From NCBI GenBank assembly GCA_037577475.1, contig CM075188.1:20627001-20691000 (forward strand): a stretch of DNA of 64,000 nucleotides. The letters run 5' to 3'. Positions within the stretch are counted from its first letter, which is position 1. Every line of letters begins with the position of its first letter. A model generated the notes under the pieces. It did not search any database. It was not told the DNA's origin and saw only the letters and a program-made list of their open reading frames with translations. Positions 37,415 through 47,905 of this stretch are shown piece after piece. The DNA is from Chaunax sp. Z400 (taxonomy: Eukaryota > Chordata > Actinopteri > Lophiiformes > Chaunacidae). Made by a program: the position numbers and the translations under genes.

Positions 37415-38689
37415 AATGAATTCCTCACCTGTAGTTCTTTCCTGTATTGATGCTCTTCCCAAATTGTTGGAAGTTATGTTGGGATATTGGCTGTAGTAAA
37501 TTCATCACTTTAAATTCTCATCATGTGGGGGAACATTTATGTGTGAGCCAGAATGACCAAGACAAATCTGTTTGGCTCTCAAAGCAATGAGGCTGAGCCA
37601 AAGTTCATCAGAAGCCTTTGAGTAATAATAAAAAACCCGTTGCCTGCAGGCCAGACATTCAACTTTCCAATTTGAGCCCTTAATATTTAAATAAACAGTT
37701 AATCAACTGTAAACCAAATGTGACTCAAATGTAAATATATTTTAATCTGCAATTACATCATATTACCTGCATCGACCTTTCCACTTTCATTGCTACTTTT
37801 AGAAATTCATCAGTGGTGACTGTTTAGTGTTTACATAATTTGCTTTGACTGTAACTTTTCTCTGAATGTCTCATCAAGCAGAGTAATGTTAATGTACAGA
37901 ATCAGGGGGCAGTAGATCCCCCATGTTTCTCACTCAAAGCAATGAGGCTGAGAGAAAGTTAATCAGAAGGACCCTCCTTTGATGAAATGACCCCAAGTTA
38001 AGTTGTGGAGAAGCTCAATATGCTTCCTCTGCAGCAGGCTGCAGTCCACCGACCACCCAGAACCAATTTGAGGCTTATGACGGTGGCAGGGGAGAAGATA
38101 CATTAGGCCTCCCTGCAGTGGGTAATGAATGGAACTAATAGGAATAGGCAATCCCGGTCCACACTACTAATAAATGTTGAAAAATACGAGATGCAGCCTC
38201 TGTTGTTTGTTCCTAAAGCACCTGCCACTCTCTATTGCCAAAAAGTAATTATTTTGATATTTATAGTTTGAACTGAATGTTAATTAAAAGTTTAAATAAT
38301 TACACATTTTAAGAAAACATGTGTCATAAGATTAGCAAGCCACTAAGTTATTTCAATAATGAATAAGAATATTTGTAGTCATTATAACAGAGGGGTTCCA
38401 GGGAAGAAAGTATTGTCTCATGTCTCAGATACAGTAATTGACGCAATTGTAGTAAGACATTCATGCATCCCAGGTGTAATATCCTAATGATTTTGATGAA
38501 TCCTTACTTTTCATGTAGTGCCACTGGTTTTGAGTAAAACACTAATATTCTGCAGAGGATACATTTTTATGACTTTTTATGGAAATTTTAACCAATCTAG
38601 AAAACAATTTAAATCTGTCCAATAAGTTGTTTTATGACTAAATAATTACAAAACCAATGACATTTTCATCAGTCTCAGCTGTACTTTGG
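37415..38689. other. Unique DNA containing a spaced direct repeat
   Basis: A 37-bp sequence beginning CTCAAAGCAATGAGGCTGAG occurs at 37578-37614 and again at 37933-37969 with three mismatches. No gene recognised. Confidence 0.55.
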
Positions 38690-39000
38690 GCGTTGGATAC
38701 CGCTGCTTTGTCCTACGCCCCTAACCTTTAATCCAGAGGCACAACGTACCCTTTGACTTCCTGCCTTCTTGCAATAAAGCATTTCTAACACACAGTTGAA
38801 ACAAAACAGGACTTTAGGCACAAAATATACATGGTTAGATTTAGCAGAAGACCAGTGACATTTGGTTTCACAAGGGATGCAAACTCGGTCTCCTTTGGGG
38901 AAATTTGTGCATGTGACCCTCCACTGAATTCAACCTCAACCATATTGGGACTAAAGTGCCTTGTAAACTACATTGTGTTCTGTAGCTTGAGGTACATTAA
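38690..39000 (+). repeat. Dispersed teleost repeat (ATGGTTAGATTTAG...CTCGGTCTCCTTTGGGG)
   Basis: Recognisable words in order are CCCCTAACCTTTAATCCAGAG, GACTTCCTGCCTTCTTGCAA, ACATGGTTAGATTTAGCAGA and CAAACTCGGTCTCCTTTGGG. They match a dispersed repeat style I associate with percomorph DNA, with the GGTTAGGTTTAG core shared with 27186 and 32760. There is no coding content, no obvious terminal repeat and no family name that I can give safely. Confidence 0.5.
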
Positions 39001-39104
39001 AGCATGGTGCATCTCATATGCCTTCTAAAAGAGTACCTTTTGCATCTGGCCAAGTGACATGCCAAAAATGTATTTGACACCAGGACCAGGTGCAATATCT
39101 CAAT

Positions 39105-39178
39105 ATCGAAATCCTAGATGGAGACTGGTGATCTGCTGTGGTAACCCCTTACGGGAAAAGCCAGAAGAAGAAGAAGAA
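39105..39178 (-). repeat. Short dispersed repeat with (TTC)n-GGCTTTTCCC-GGGGTTACCACAGCAG
   Basis: On the minus strand TCTTCTTCTTCTTCTGGCTT is followed by TTCCCGTAAGGGGTTACCAC and AGCAGATCACCAGTCTCCAT. The signature (TTCT-CGGCT-TCCC-AGGGGTCGCCACAGC-GATCAT-TGCCTCCAT) is a short repeat I associate with teleost genomes. It abuts the LINE fragment at 39181. Confidence 0.55.
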
Positions 39179-39180
39179 TA

Positions 39181-39425
39181 CCAGGCTAAACTAGTAAAAT
39201 CAATCTGATTTTTGGAATTTAGGGGGAGGTACATCTGAGTACGATGCGTATAGCAATAAAAAGAGATTCTTCCCATAGGGAGCATACAAAGACAGAAAAT
39301 AGGTGGACCTAAAACGGAACCCTGCGGAACCCCACATGTAATATTTGTGGGGGATAAGCTGCCATTGAAAAAGTTAAATAACTGTTTGACATTATAGAAT
39401 GAAACCAATCAATGGCATTCTAAGT
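39181..39425 (-). mobile_element. L2/CR1/Rex1-like LINE reverse-transcriptase fragment, broken
   Basis: The minus strand encodes ITCGVPQGSVLGP, the RT palm motif, then FCLCMLPMG, RISFYCYTHRTQMYLPL. The usual catalytic YADDTQ is replaced by YTHRTQ, and about ten residues between MLPMG and SFYCY are missing compared with the family pattern. A frame change also seems to separate an upstream DWFHS-like piece from the palm motif. The fragment ends where another repeat begins at 39178. It is a dead internal fragment, not a 3' end, so its survival implies later rearrangement or nested insertion. Confidence 0.75.
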
Positions 39426-42401
39426 GTTTCAGGAGAATCATGTGTAATAAATGGTATTAGAGACAGTAAATGTGTCATGGAGCCTGATCATTTATAACTA
39501 GATTTCAATAAACTGGACATTCAACTCACAATTTACACCTCTTTATAATTTTGTTATCACTGTTATCACTTTATTTAGAACCAATGTAATGTTTATATTG
39601 TTTTCTTAGGGGTTCTAATGCCAGACGTTGTTGTTCAACCTTGACGCCTACTATCCTAAAATAAGTTTCAAATAAATCTGACTCAACCGTGGCATTCAGT
39701 ATGTATTCATGAACATTATATCATAATCAACCTGTGTTTTCCAGTGAATAAAGTGCATGAGCATGGATAAAACAGAAAGGGAGGAGAGATTGATTCAGTG
39801 TTAAATATCGTATATGTTGTAGTTTTTCTGTCTCAAAAAGGATCTTTTAACCAATAGAACGGTTAACAGCTGAAATTCTTCATAATACAACACATCTCAC
39901 AGTTTTCACGGACGTTTCTAGCTGAAGAGTCAATTCACATTCGCCTCCAGCAACCCTTCAAAGGTAATTATATATAGAATATGTCGTATATTTCAGGCCA
40001 AATTGTAAGAAAAATGGATGGCTTTCTAACTCTTATATACTTTACACTTATCTACATTTGGCACAAAACACAATCAAGACACCTACACATCCACCCACTA
40101 CAGTACATATCGTTCTTAAGCAGCATGAGAGGTAAGAACCTGAAGTAGCATTGGTAGCACTGTGCCACTTTGAAAGATTTTTTCTTACACTTGCTGAAAC
40201 TATGTTTTCTTAACATTTGCTGAAGTGGCAGAACAGTCGACATAGCAGCCCACAGAAATAGAGACAGTGGGGAAATCAATTTCACTGACTTAACAATGGC
40301 TCACGACATGGCTCACAAAGAAAACCACAGAAAATGGATTTTCACGATGGCTGCAAATTGTAAGCTTTTCTAATTTTTTATAAACAAGAAAAGGGCAGTG
40401 TTGGTCATAAACATTTAGTTCAGCATAACAGCTATTAGGAGGTGCAGGTGTGTGTGTGTGTGCATTTGTGTGTTGTGTTGTAGTCTTCTCTAACTAAACC
40501 AAACATTTACTTTACTGACAATATTCCAGTATCCTTTGAAATTAAAATAAGATCATACTTTCTTCAACATGTTTTAATATTGATATGTAATATTTAATAT
40601 GCACTGATAAATATTTTAAAACTGGGGACTGGGAGTCTGCTTGATGTAAAGTAAGTAGACCTACACGAGATTAGCTTACTGTTGTTGTATTGCATTTTTT
40701 GAATGTTATTTTAATATCATGTTTTTGCTACTTTAAAAGTGAAGCTGTTAAGTAACAAAGTCATACTTTATTTAATATTGGTAGACATACTTTCAATAAC
40801 ATAAAGTAGTGACTAGTGACATGGCATTGTAAGAATTAAACGCGTCTCAAATAAATGGTTTCAGTTTTATTTTATTTTATTGGCAGTAACATGTATTTTG
40901 TGTTGGACTGACTGGTCCCTCATCTTCCAAACTATCTTTTAAAGCAATTAATGCTCCGCAAAGACTGAAAAAGGAGCTCATCAGTCAAACTGGGTCAGCA
41001 TCTTTAAAACCAGTAGCTGAGCTCTGAATAATGCAAGGCCACGACCTCCATCAAAACCAGCTTTAACGGTGATTTCCCCTTTTTCTTCTGGTTTGAATAT
41101 AAGTGAAATTGTCCATTCCCAAGATCCTTTTGAAATAACAGAACGGTATATCACATTTACAGGCAGGTTTGTGTCCATGGTGTGCTTGTGTGCATTCACA
41201 TGTCTGTGAGTATATCCATGTACATATGTGCATATCCGTATGTACAGTACTCTGGGTGCAATCATAGTGCCAGTCTGACACCAGAACAAAAGAACAGGAA
41301 ACTGACAGCTGATAAGGTGGCCCCCTTTTTGTTCACTTGTACTGCCACAAAGCAGTCCCTCAGCTCTCTTTCTGCTGACTGGCAAGACTCGCTCTCTGGA
41401 TAGAAAAACGGGAGGAATCTGCCTTGACGTTTCTGTCATAATATAACTTCTAGATTGCTGCCCTGTGTTTCCTTGCAGACTAACTGAGCTTTACAGTCGG
41501 TGTAGTAATTAGTGGCTGCTAGAGATGTTGCCGTTTAAGCAGAATCACAGGAGGTGGACTTTATGTTGTTGTCCGCAATGAAGGGAACAATACATGACAC
41601 CTAATAGATTGATTGCTACATAATTTATACAAGCATCCTAATGAGTAGATTTAATCCCCACATTTTACATGGGGTGTGGTCATCATATTGATTTCACATG
41701 TACTTTGGTTTATAATACCTTCAACACCATCCACACCTGTGCTTGTATGCTTTCAATGTCATCACATTGATTAAAAAATCATTCCTGCATCCTTGACAGA
41801 CACAAAGACATAATTTCGGTCCTTAAATAATGCATGTTCACGACAATATTTTTCAAAATGTTTCCCTATGTTTGCCATCGCTGAGCAAACACTCAGACAG
41901 TAAATAGAAATCCCAACTGAGAGGACAATTACAGCTCAGTGTACACGTACAAGCTGATTGAGCTCTCAGCACCCAACAACAGGAGAAACTCTTGAAATCT
42001 GAATTACAATTAATCGTGAGTTACAAGAGATTTAATAGTTTTGGGTCTTGCAGTATTTTCATTGAATGTGATAATGGGACAACAGGCGAGGCAAAGGTGA
42101 AAATCAACGAAGACAGAAATATGAATAAGATTGTATATAAAACGGTTGTCATAATAACAAATGATAATAATAATAATGGTAATAATAATGAGAGTGAAAG
42201 CAGAAAAAATGCACTGGGAGGAAACCATGTTTATTTGTTTATTGGAATTGCTTTCAATTTCACCTTAGTACCAGAAAATGGAATCAGAGATAAAGGAAAT
42301 ATAGAGTGAGACATGAGGAACATGCATTCCCTACAGAAAAGCCCTCACAAACAGTAGAAAAATACATATCTGGTCATTATGACAATAAATGTCTTGATAT
42401 A
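39426..42401. other. Unique DNA, no gene recognised
   Basis: The largest frame, minus strand 40981-41439 (152 codons), has no motif that I know and contains a Cys/His-rich stretch produced by TG/CA-rich DNA. A short GTGTGT run lies near 40447-40470. A small AAT run is near 42163-42188. Confidence 0.5.

Positions 42402-42438
<37 letters not shown>
42402..42438. repeat. (ATG)12 microsatellite
   Basis: About twelve uninterrupted ATG units. Confidence 0.95.
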
Positions 42439-42838
42439 CACCTTTATCCAACTAATCCTAAATGACCACTCCCTTGTTAAATTAACCGACTCTTAAAATA
42501 AAAATTCATGAAGATTGGGGAGAAAATGACATCTCCAAGATGGCCTGGTCTAGGGCAGCATGACTGGGATTCCATGTTGGAACAGCCAGACACCCCTTTG
42601 GAAACCTGTGGGGTTGGTTGAGTGAGCGAGTGCAACAGCGTGGAAATCCAAACAGACCCAGCAGCAAATGGAGAAGGGTGTGGTTCAAAATAATTATGCA
42701 AATCAGACCATGTCTGGATATCTTCCTTAACACATTAGTCATTATGACAGGGAGCTACAGCAACATAGCCGCACTCCAAGTTTTAAAACGAGACCATCTG
42801 AAGACCCCATGTGCCCCGTTCCATCATCACAATCATCC
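42439..42838. other. Unique DNA, no gene recognised
   Basis: Overlapping open frames of 72-155 codons run on both strands through this part and the 5S-derived segment beside it; none resembles a known protein. Confidence 0.5.
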
Positions 42839-42978
42839 AAGGTTTTTTTTGTGTGTTTTTTTTTTGTTTGTTTGTTTGTTTGTTTTTTGTAAGATCACAG
42901 CCCTTGGTATTCCCAGGCGGTCTCGCATCCAAGTACTAACCAGGCCCTGCCCTGCTTGGCTTCCAAGATCGGCTGACA
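42839..42978 (-). pseudogene. 5S rRNA retropseudogene with A-rich tail
   Basis: Read on the minus strand, 42978 to 42895 matches roughly nucleotides 38-119 of vertebrate 5S rRNA. The stretch covering GGCCTGGTTAGTACTTGGAT, then GCGAGACCGCCTGGGAATAC, differs from the canonical sequence at one base (GCG for GGG). It includes the intermediate element and box C of the internal promoter. The first ~37 nucleotides are missing, and box A is altered (AAGCCAAGCAGGGCAGG). Immediately after the 5S 3' end comes an A-rich tail with CAAA repeats (42891-42839) instead of the T-run terminator of a real 5S gene. This points to LINE-mediated retroposition of a 5S transcript or of a 5S-derived SINE. It is not a working rRNA gene. 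Confidence 0.85.
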
Positions 42979-45900
42979 AAGTGACTGTTCGGCGCAGCAG
43001 TGTCTGCGCAGACAGAGAAAGCATGTTCCCGACCCAAGAGGCTTCACTGGAAGGCATTGGAGATGTTTGCTCAAGGGCAACTTGACAGGGGTTGTGGGGG
43101 AAGAGTTTCTCAATCACTCATCCTGCCTTCAACTAATTATGCAAGCAACCCAACCTAATGACAGATTTGTTTTCCGAAAAGAAGTAAAGCTTTCGTTATC
43201 AAACACTAAATCATTTTTCCATGAAAAGAGAGTTTTAAGTGTAAGCCCTGATCTGAACCAGACCCAATGAGGCACCTACATCAGATCATCGTCATCTCCT
43301 GTTGTAAACCAGTGGAGCACAAATGATGCTCTTAGTGCCAAGATGTTTCAGAGTGTAAAAAAGCTGATCCCTGCTGCTGTGTCGCTTACAGCAGACAGAG
43401 AGAACAAACACTGTGGTGACACGGACACAATTAATCCAATGAGGATGATGCTGACATCATGGCACAGCAGCGGGGAAAGCAATTAATGGTGTTTGCTTGT
43501 TTCATGTCTCTGTGTTTTTCATCCTGCGGGTGTAATGTCCTCAACTGTTTCTGAAAATGCGTGTGTGTGTGTGTGCCTGTTTATTTCTCTTGTAAAATCT
43601 AAATGTCTGTCTGCATTATTTTCCTCACATGGATTTAAACATGGAGGAATATTACGTCAATTTTTATGTCTGCAACACATAGGATATTTCCACTGTGAAA
43701 GATGTATTTGCACAGTCTTGCATAATCTCATTTGACTTTCAAACACGTGATTTCAATGAAAACTAATCCGAATGGTAGATATTTTGGAGTGTTAAACATT
43801 AGACCAGAATCACAGTGAGTGATAGATGATATGTGAGCATTATGTTTACAGCTTTACTAAGAAGGTAAGTTTAGACTGATATTACCTTGTACCACTTTCA
43901 TCCAAATGTATTACAATATTACTCAGTAATACAATTCTCCCCAAAAAATATTCATTTCCATTAACACAATAGTATTTTATGTTTCTGAGACTGAAAACAG
44001 AGCTGTGGCGCCTGGAACAATTAAAGACAATGGCAATTATGGTTAGGAGAATGTGGTGGTGAATATGGACATAGGTGCCTGTACTAGACTTTGAAGAACA
44101 TGTGGAATATAAAAATACCATTCCTCTTGTTCTACTACATCAATTTTGATCCTATTTATATAGATTTAAAAAAATCCCATTTATGAGTCATCCGATGTTA
44201 TACAAAGGAGTGAAATGCTAAATAGGTGCCATATTCTTTGAATGTGCTTCGCTTGTCTGTGCTGCTACTCAGTGTCACAACTCATCAAAAGGATACCAAT
44301 CAAAAGTAGGCAGGCTATGTGCAATGACATCATCCCATTAACACTCTTTTCTTGGAGAGTTTGTTTTTTTTTGTTCATATGAGGAGGTAGAGACGTTACA
44401 ATGAGGAGGGAGAGAAATGAAAGCTTAATTTTTAAGGCACTAAAATGGAAAGAATTTACACAGATAATTGTGATCGATCATTAACCATCTGCTTCTGTTT
44501 ATTTTAAATGAATTGCCTTTCTATGAATGGATTTTGTGAATATTCTCCTGTTTCGGAGGGGATCACTAAGGCTTAAGGCAGAGGAAACGTTTTTCACTTC
44601 AGCCCTTCAGAACTTTGCTGCAGATGATCTCATTAGTGTCTTGGCAACTCGTCGGACAAATTGTCCAGATAAGTCAATTCCTAATGCTGAGGAGAGGCAC
44701 CGTGAAGCATCACCAGACATTTTAAAAGGCTCCCGTCTCATCCGGGTGAGCGCCTCGACAAATAGGGAGGAGAGGGACGACAGGGGAAAGAGATGGAGGT
44801 GAAGACAGAGGTGGCGGTGGAGGGGGAATCAGCCAGGCGGAATGGAAACCCTGTCGAAGGTTAATGAGCAGAAAGATAATGTTTTAGCTCCAAATGCAAC
44901 CCTGTCAATATGTGAAACCTCTGCAAGAGGGATTATAGAAGGTGTATAGTGTCAAAACAGTCAACTCTTTAGGTTATGTTACTATTAGAGGTTGACTTAA
45001 AATAATAAAATCACAACTGTACCTGCATGTCCTTTAAAAATGATGGGAATACATTCTTGTTGCACAATTTCATTCAGGTTTGTCTTCAAACTGTTGTCAG
45101 ATTGAATCAATGTAACCAATAGGAGGTAAATATACAACCTGACCAAAAATCGGAGAAAGGAATTGTGTACAAGAAGATGTGACTACCAGTCAGTTTCATT
45201 TCCACACTTTCAGTTGGTCGGCAGGACAGTACTAATGCAACATGCATGCAATATTTAGTTTTAACTACACCTGCCATAGCAAACAGTCCGATATCATGTT
45301 GCTAAACATTCATTAGGATGTTGTGTTAATTTGTTGTTTCAGAGCTTTCGTTCGCTTCGCTCAGTCAGAAAAGCAGGCTTTGCAGCTGCAACGCAGATCT
45401 CAGCAACATCCGCTTTATCATGCATGTAGACGATGTCATACTGTACATACTTAATATCTCTGGAAGCTGCATGTTAGAGACGTACGTTTTTCCCAGATGC
45501 AAACTGCTGTGTCAGTGGGCGCTTCGGTGTGGTATAAATTGAACGCTAAATGTCTTTTTGTAATTAATTACACATTTATTTATTTCACCGTCCACTGGCA
45601 GGCATACCTCAAGGTAAGTAATTGGCTCATCCTGTTTGATATCTGAAATTTGATGTGATGTAATAAAACATCCAATGCCATATTTGTTTGTTCTATCTTT
45701 TAGTCTTGTGCACACATAGGATATGTGTCACTGAAACTATTCAAACCTATCAGGTTCCAATGTTTATTTTTTATTTTTTCATTATTATTATTTTAATATT
45801 ATTATATTCTATTATTTTTCCCATTTTTGTGCATGTCTGCCTCAGTCATGACAGATGGATAATTAAGGGCAATAGTGGTTGTTAATCCTGATGCTACAGA

Positions 45901-46430
45901 AACTTGCATTAGTGCTCAACCCAAAGGTGAACTGGTATTTCTATGACAGGCACCAAAAATGTCCTCCGTCTCGCATCTTGAACTTGCAGAAAGTAAAGTA
46001 ATAAAAGAGGAAGAGAAAGACAAAACAAAGTCTTACTATTAAGCCCATAAAGTAAATGGTTATATTTGGCTGAAAGTAACAGGTAATAGCAGAAGCCAGA
46101 GAACCAGCAATTTGGAGTTATTTTTCTATCCAATTTCAGCAATCAACAGAGCAACGAGCTACCAACTTCATAAAGCACTGATCCTCCAGAGACATGGAGA
46201 GAGGAGTTGGGGGAAGAGGATGCAGACAGAAAGCCAGCAGAAGGAGGTATAGCCGAAATTGATCATATGTTGAAGGGGAGTCAGGGCCTGGGGGGCAACA
46301 GAAAATGAGAGCATGGAAAATTGGACAATCAAATGCACACACAAACAGAAAGCAGACAATTTCAGAGGGTTGTATAGACGTCTAATCGATTTCATTTTCC
46401 TCATTCTCAGCTGAAGCTGCATACAGTATA
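42979..46430. other. Unique DNA with two candidate regulatory blocks, no gene recognised
   Basis: At 43380-43500 there is a TGCTGACATCATGGCA site (Maf/bZIP-like) between two ATTA-bearing motifs. At 44527-44860 a GC-richer block holds a 91-codon plus-strand frame rich in Arg/Glu without a known motif. A short (GT)n run is near 43560-43574. No RNA gene was recognised. Confidence 0.4.
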
Positions 46431-46436
46431 CCCACA

Positions 46437-46456
46437 AACACACACACACACACACA
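46437..46456. repeat. Short (CA)n
   Basis: Ten CA units. Confidence 0.9.
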
Positions 46457-46548
46457 GGGAATGACAGCAGAGCACATTATGAATGCTGTAATTGGAGGAT
46501 ACATCTCGGATGGCTTCAGCATGTTAATATTGAATAATCATGCTCTAA

Positions 46549-46551
<3 letters not shown>

Positions 46552-46597
<46 letters not shown>

Positions 46598-46598
46598 T
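46552..46598. repeat. Compound (TC)n-(CA)n microsatellite
   Basis: TC alternation to about 46581 passes directly into CA alternation. Confidence 0.95.
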
Positions 46599-46738
46599 TT
46601 TCACTCTCCAAAGTATTGACACAATGAAAATCAAGGGTGCGAAGAGAACAAATCAGAGGGTTGGTGAAGGAATGCTTTCCTTTAGGGCGAACAGACCTCA
46701 ATTACAATGGACAGCCCTGTTTGGCATGTTTTGGCATT

Positions 46739-46826
46739 AAAAAAAAAATATATATATATATATATCTATAGATAGATAGATAGATAGATATAGATATATA
46801 TATATATAGATATATATATATACATA
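46739..46826. repeat. Compound A-run/(TA)n/(GATA)n tract
   Basis: An A-run is followed by TA alternation, six GATA units, and more TA blocks with GA interruptions. Confidence 0.93.
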
Positions 46827-46987
46827 CAATAAAAATTGTCTGGTGGATTTGCAGCTTGCCTCTCCACAAGAATCAATTTGTCATATTCAGGGATGCATGT
46901 ATGGCCATGAGAAGCAATCTATTTCACACACTGAAAGAATTACTTATTTCCAATTTTCCTTGTTGAAATTTAAGCCGGGGGGGCGTG

Positions 46988-47489
<502 letters not shown>

Positions 47490-47905
47490 GTGAGAGAACG
47501 AGTATCCAGTATCCAATGCACCCAAACCCAATAGCAGGTGGTGAACCCACAAGGTGGTGGCTCCATGAAGGTTATTCAGGCTGTGCCTGGATGAGCTCCA
47601 TGGTTAAAGGCCCTGCCACCAGACACCCACTGATGAGCTCCCCTCTCAGGTCTGCCTTTAGAAGGAGGCCCCAGTCTCCCTAACCGAGGTGAGGTGTAGC
47701 CGATTCATGGAAGTGTTGGGATCACTCTTAGTCTGGCCCCTCCCCTGAGACCAATTTGCCTTGGGAGATCCTACCAGGGGCCATCACCTCAGACACCACA
47801 GCTCCCAAGATCACAGTGGCATAAAAATCTCTCCTTCATGTTAAGGTGGCAATTCTTTGTGTGGCCAAAATGAGCTTCCTCCACAGGAATGTGTTGGGTG
47901 TGATT
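47490..47905 (+). mobile_element. Internally deleted RTE/Rex3-type element
   Basis: The block starts with GC-rich sequence including GGCCCTGCCACCAGACACCC, then CTCTTAGTCTGGCCCCTCCC, TTTGCCTTGGGAGATCCTAC and CAGGGGCCATCACCTCAGAC, words that belong to the 5' region of a common teleost RTE-type element. At 47868 it jumps to CCAAAATGAGCTTCCTCCAC, which is the same sequence found inside the ORF of the RTE copy at 37016 (one mismatch). The whole RT coding region between is missing. It therefore appears as a deletion derivative in the same orientation as the 37-kb copy. No 3' GGAT tail follows. Confidence 0.7.

Noticed and set aside
40981..41439. 152-codon minus-strand frame as a gene
   Set aside because: No motif, and several overlapping frames on both strands; its His/Cys content reflects TG/CA-rich DNA.
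42618..43085. 155-codon plus-strand frame as a gene
   Set aside because: It runs antisense through the 5S pseudogene and its poly-T, with no recognisable domain.
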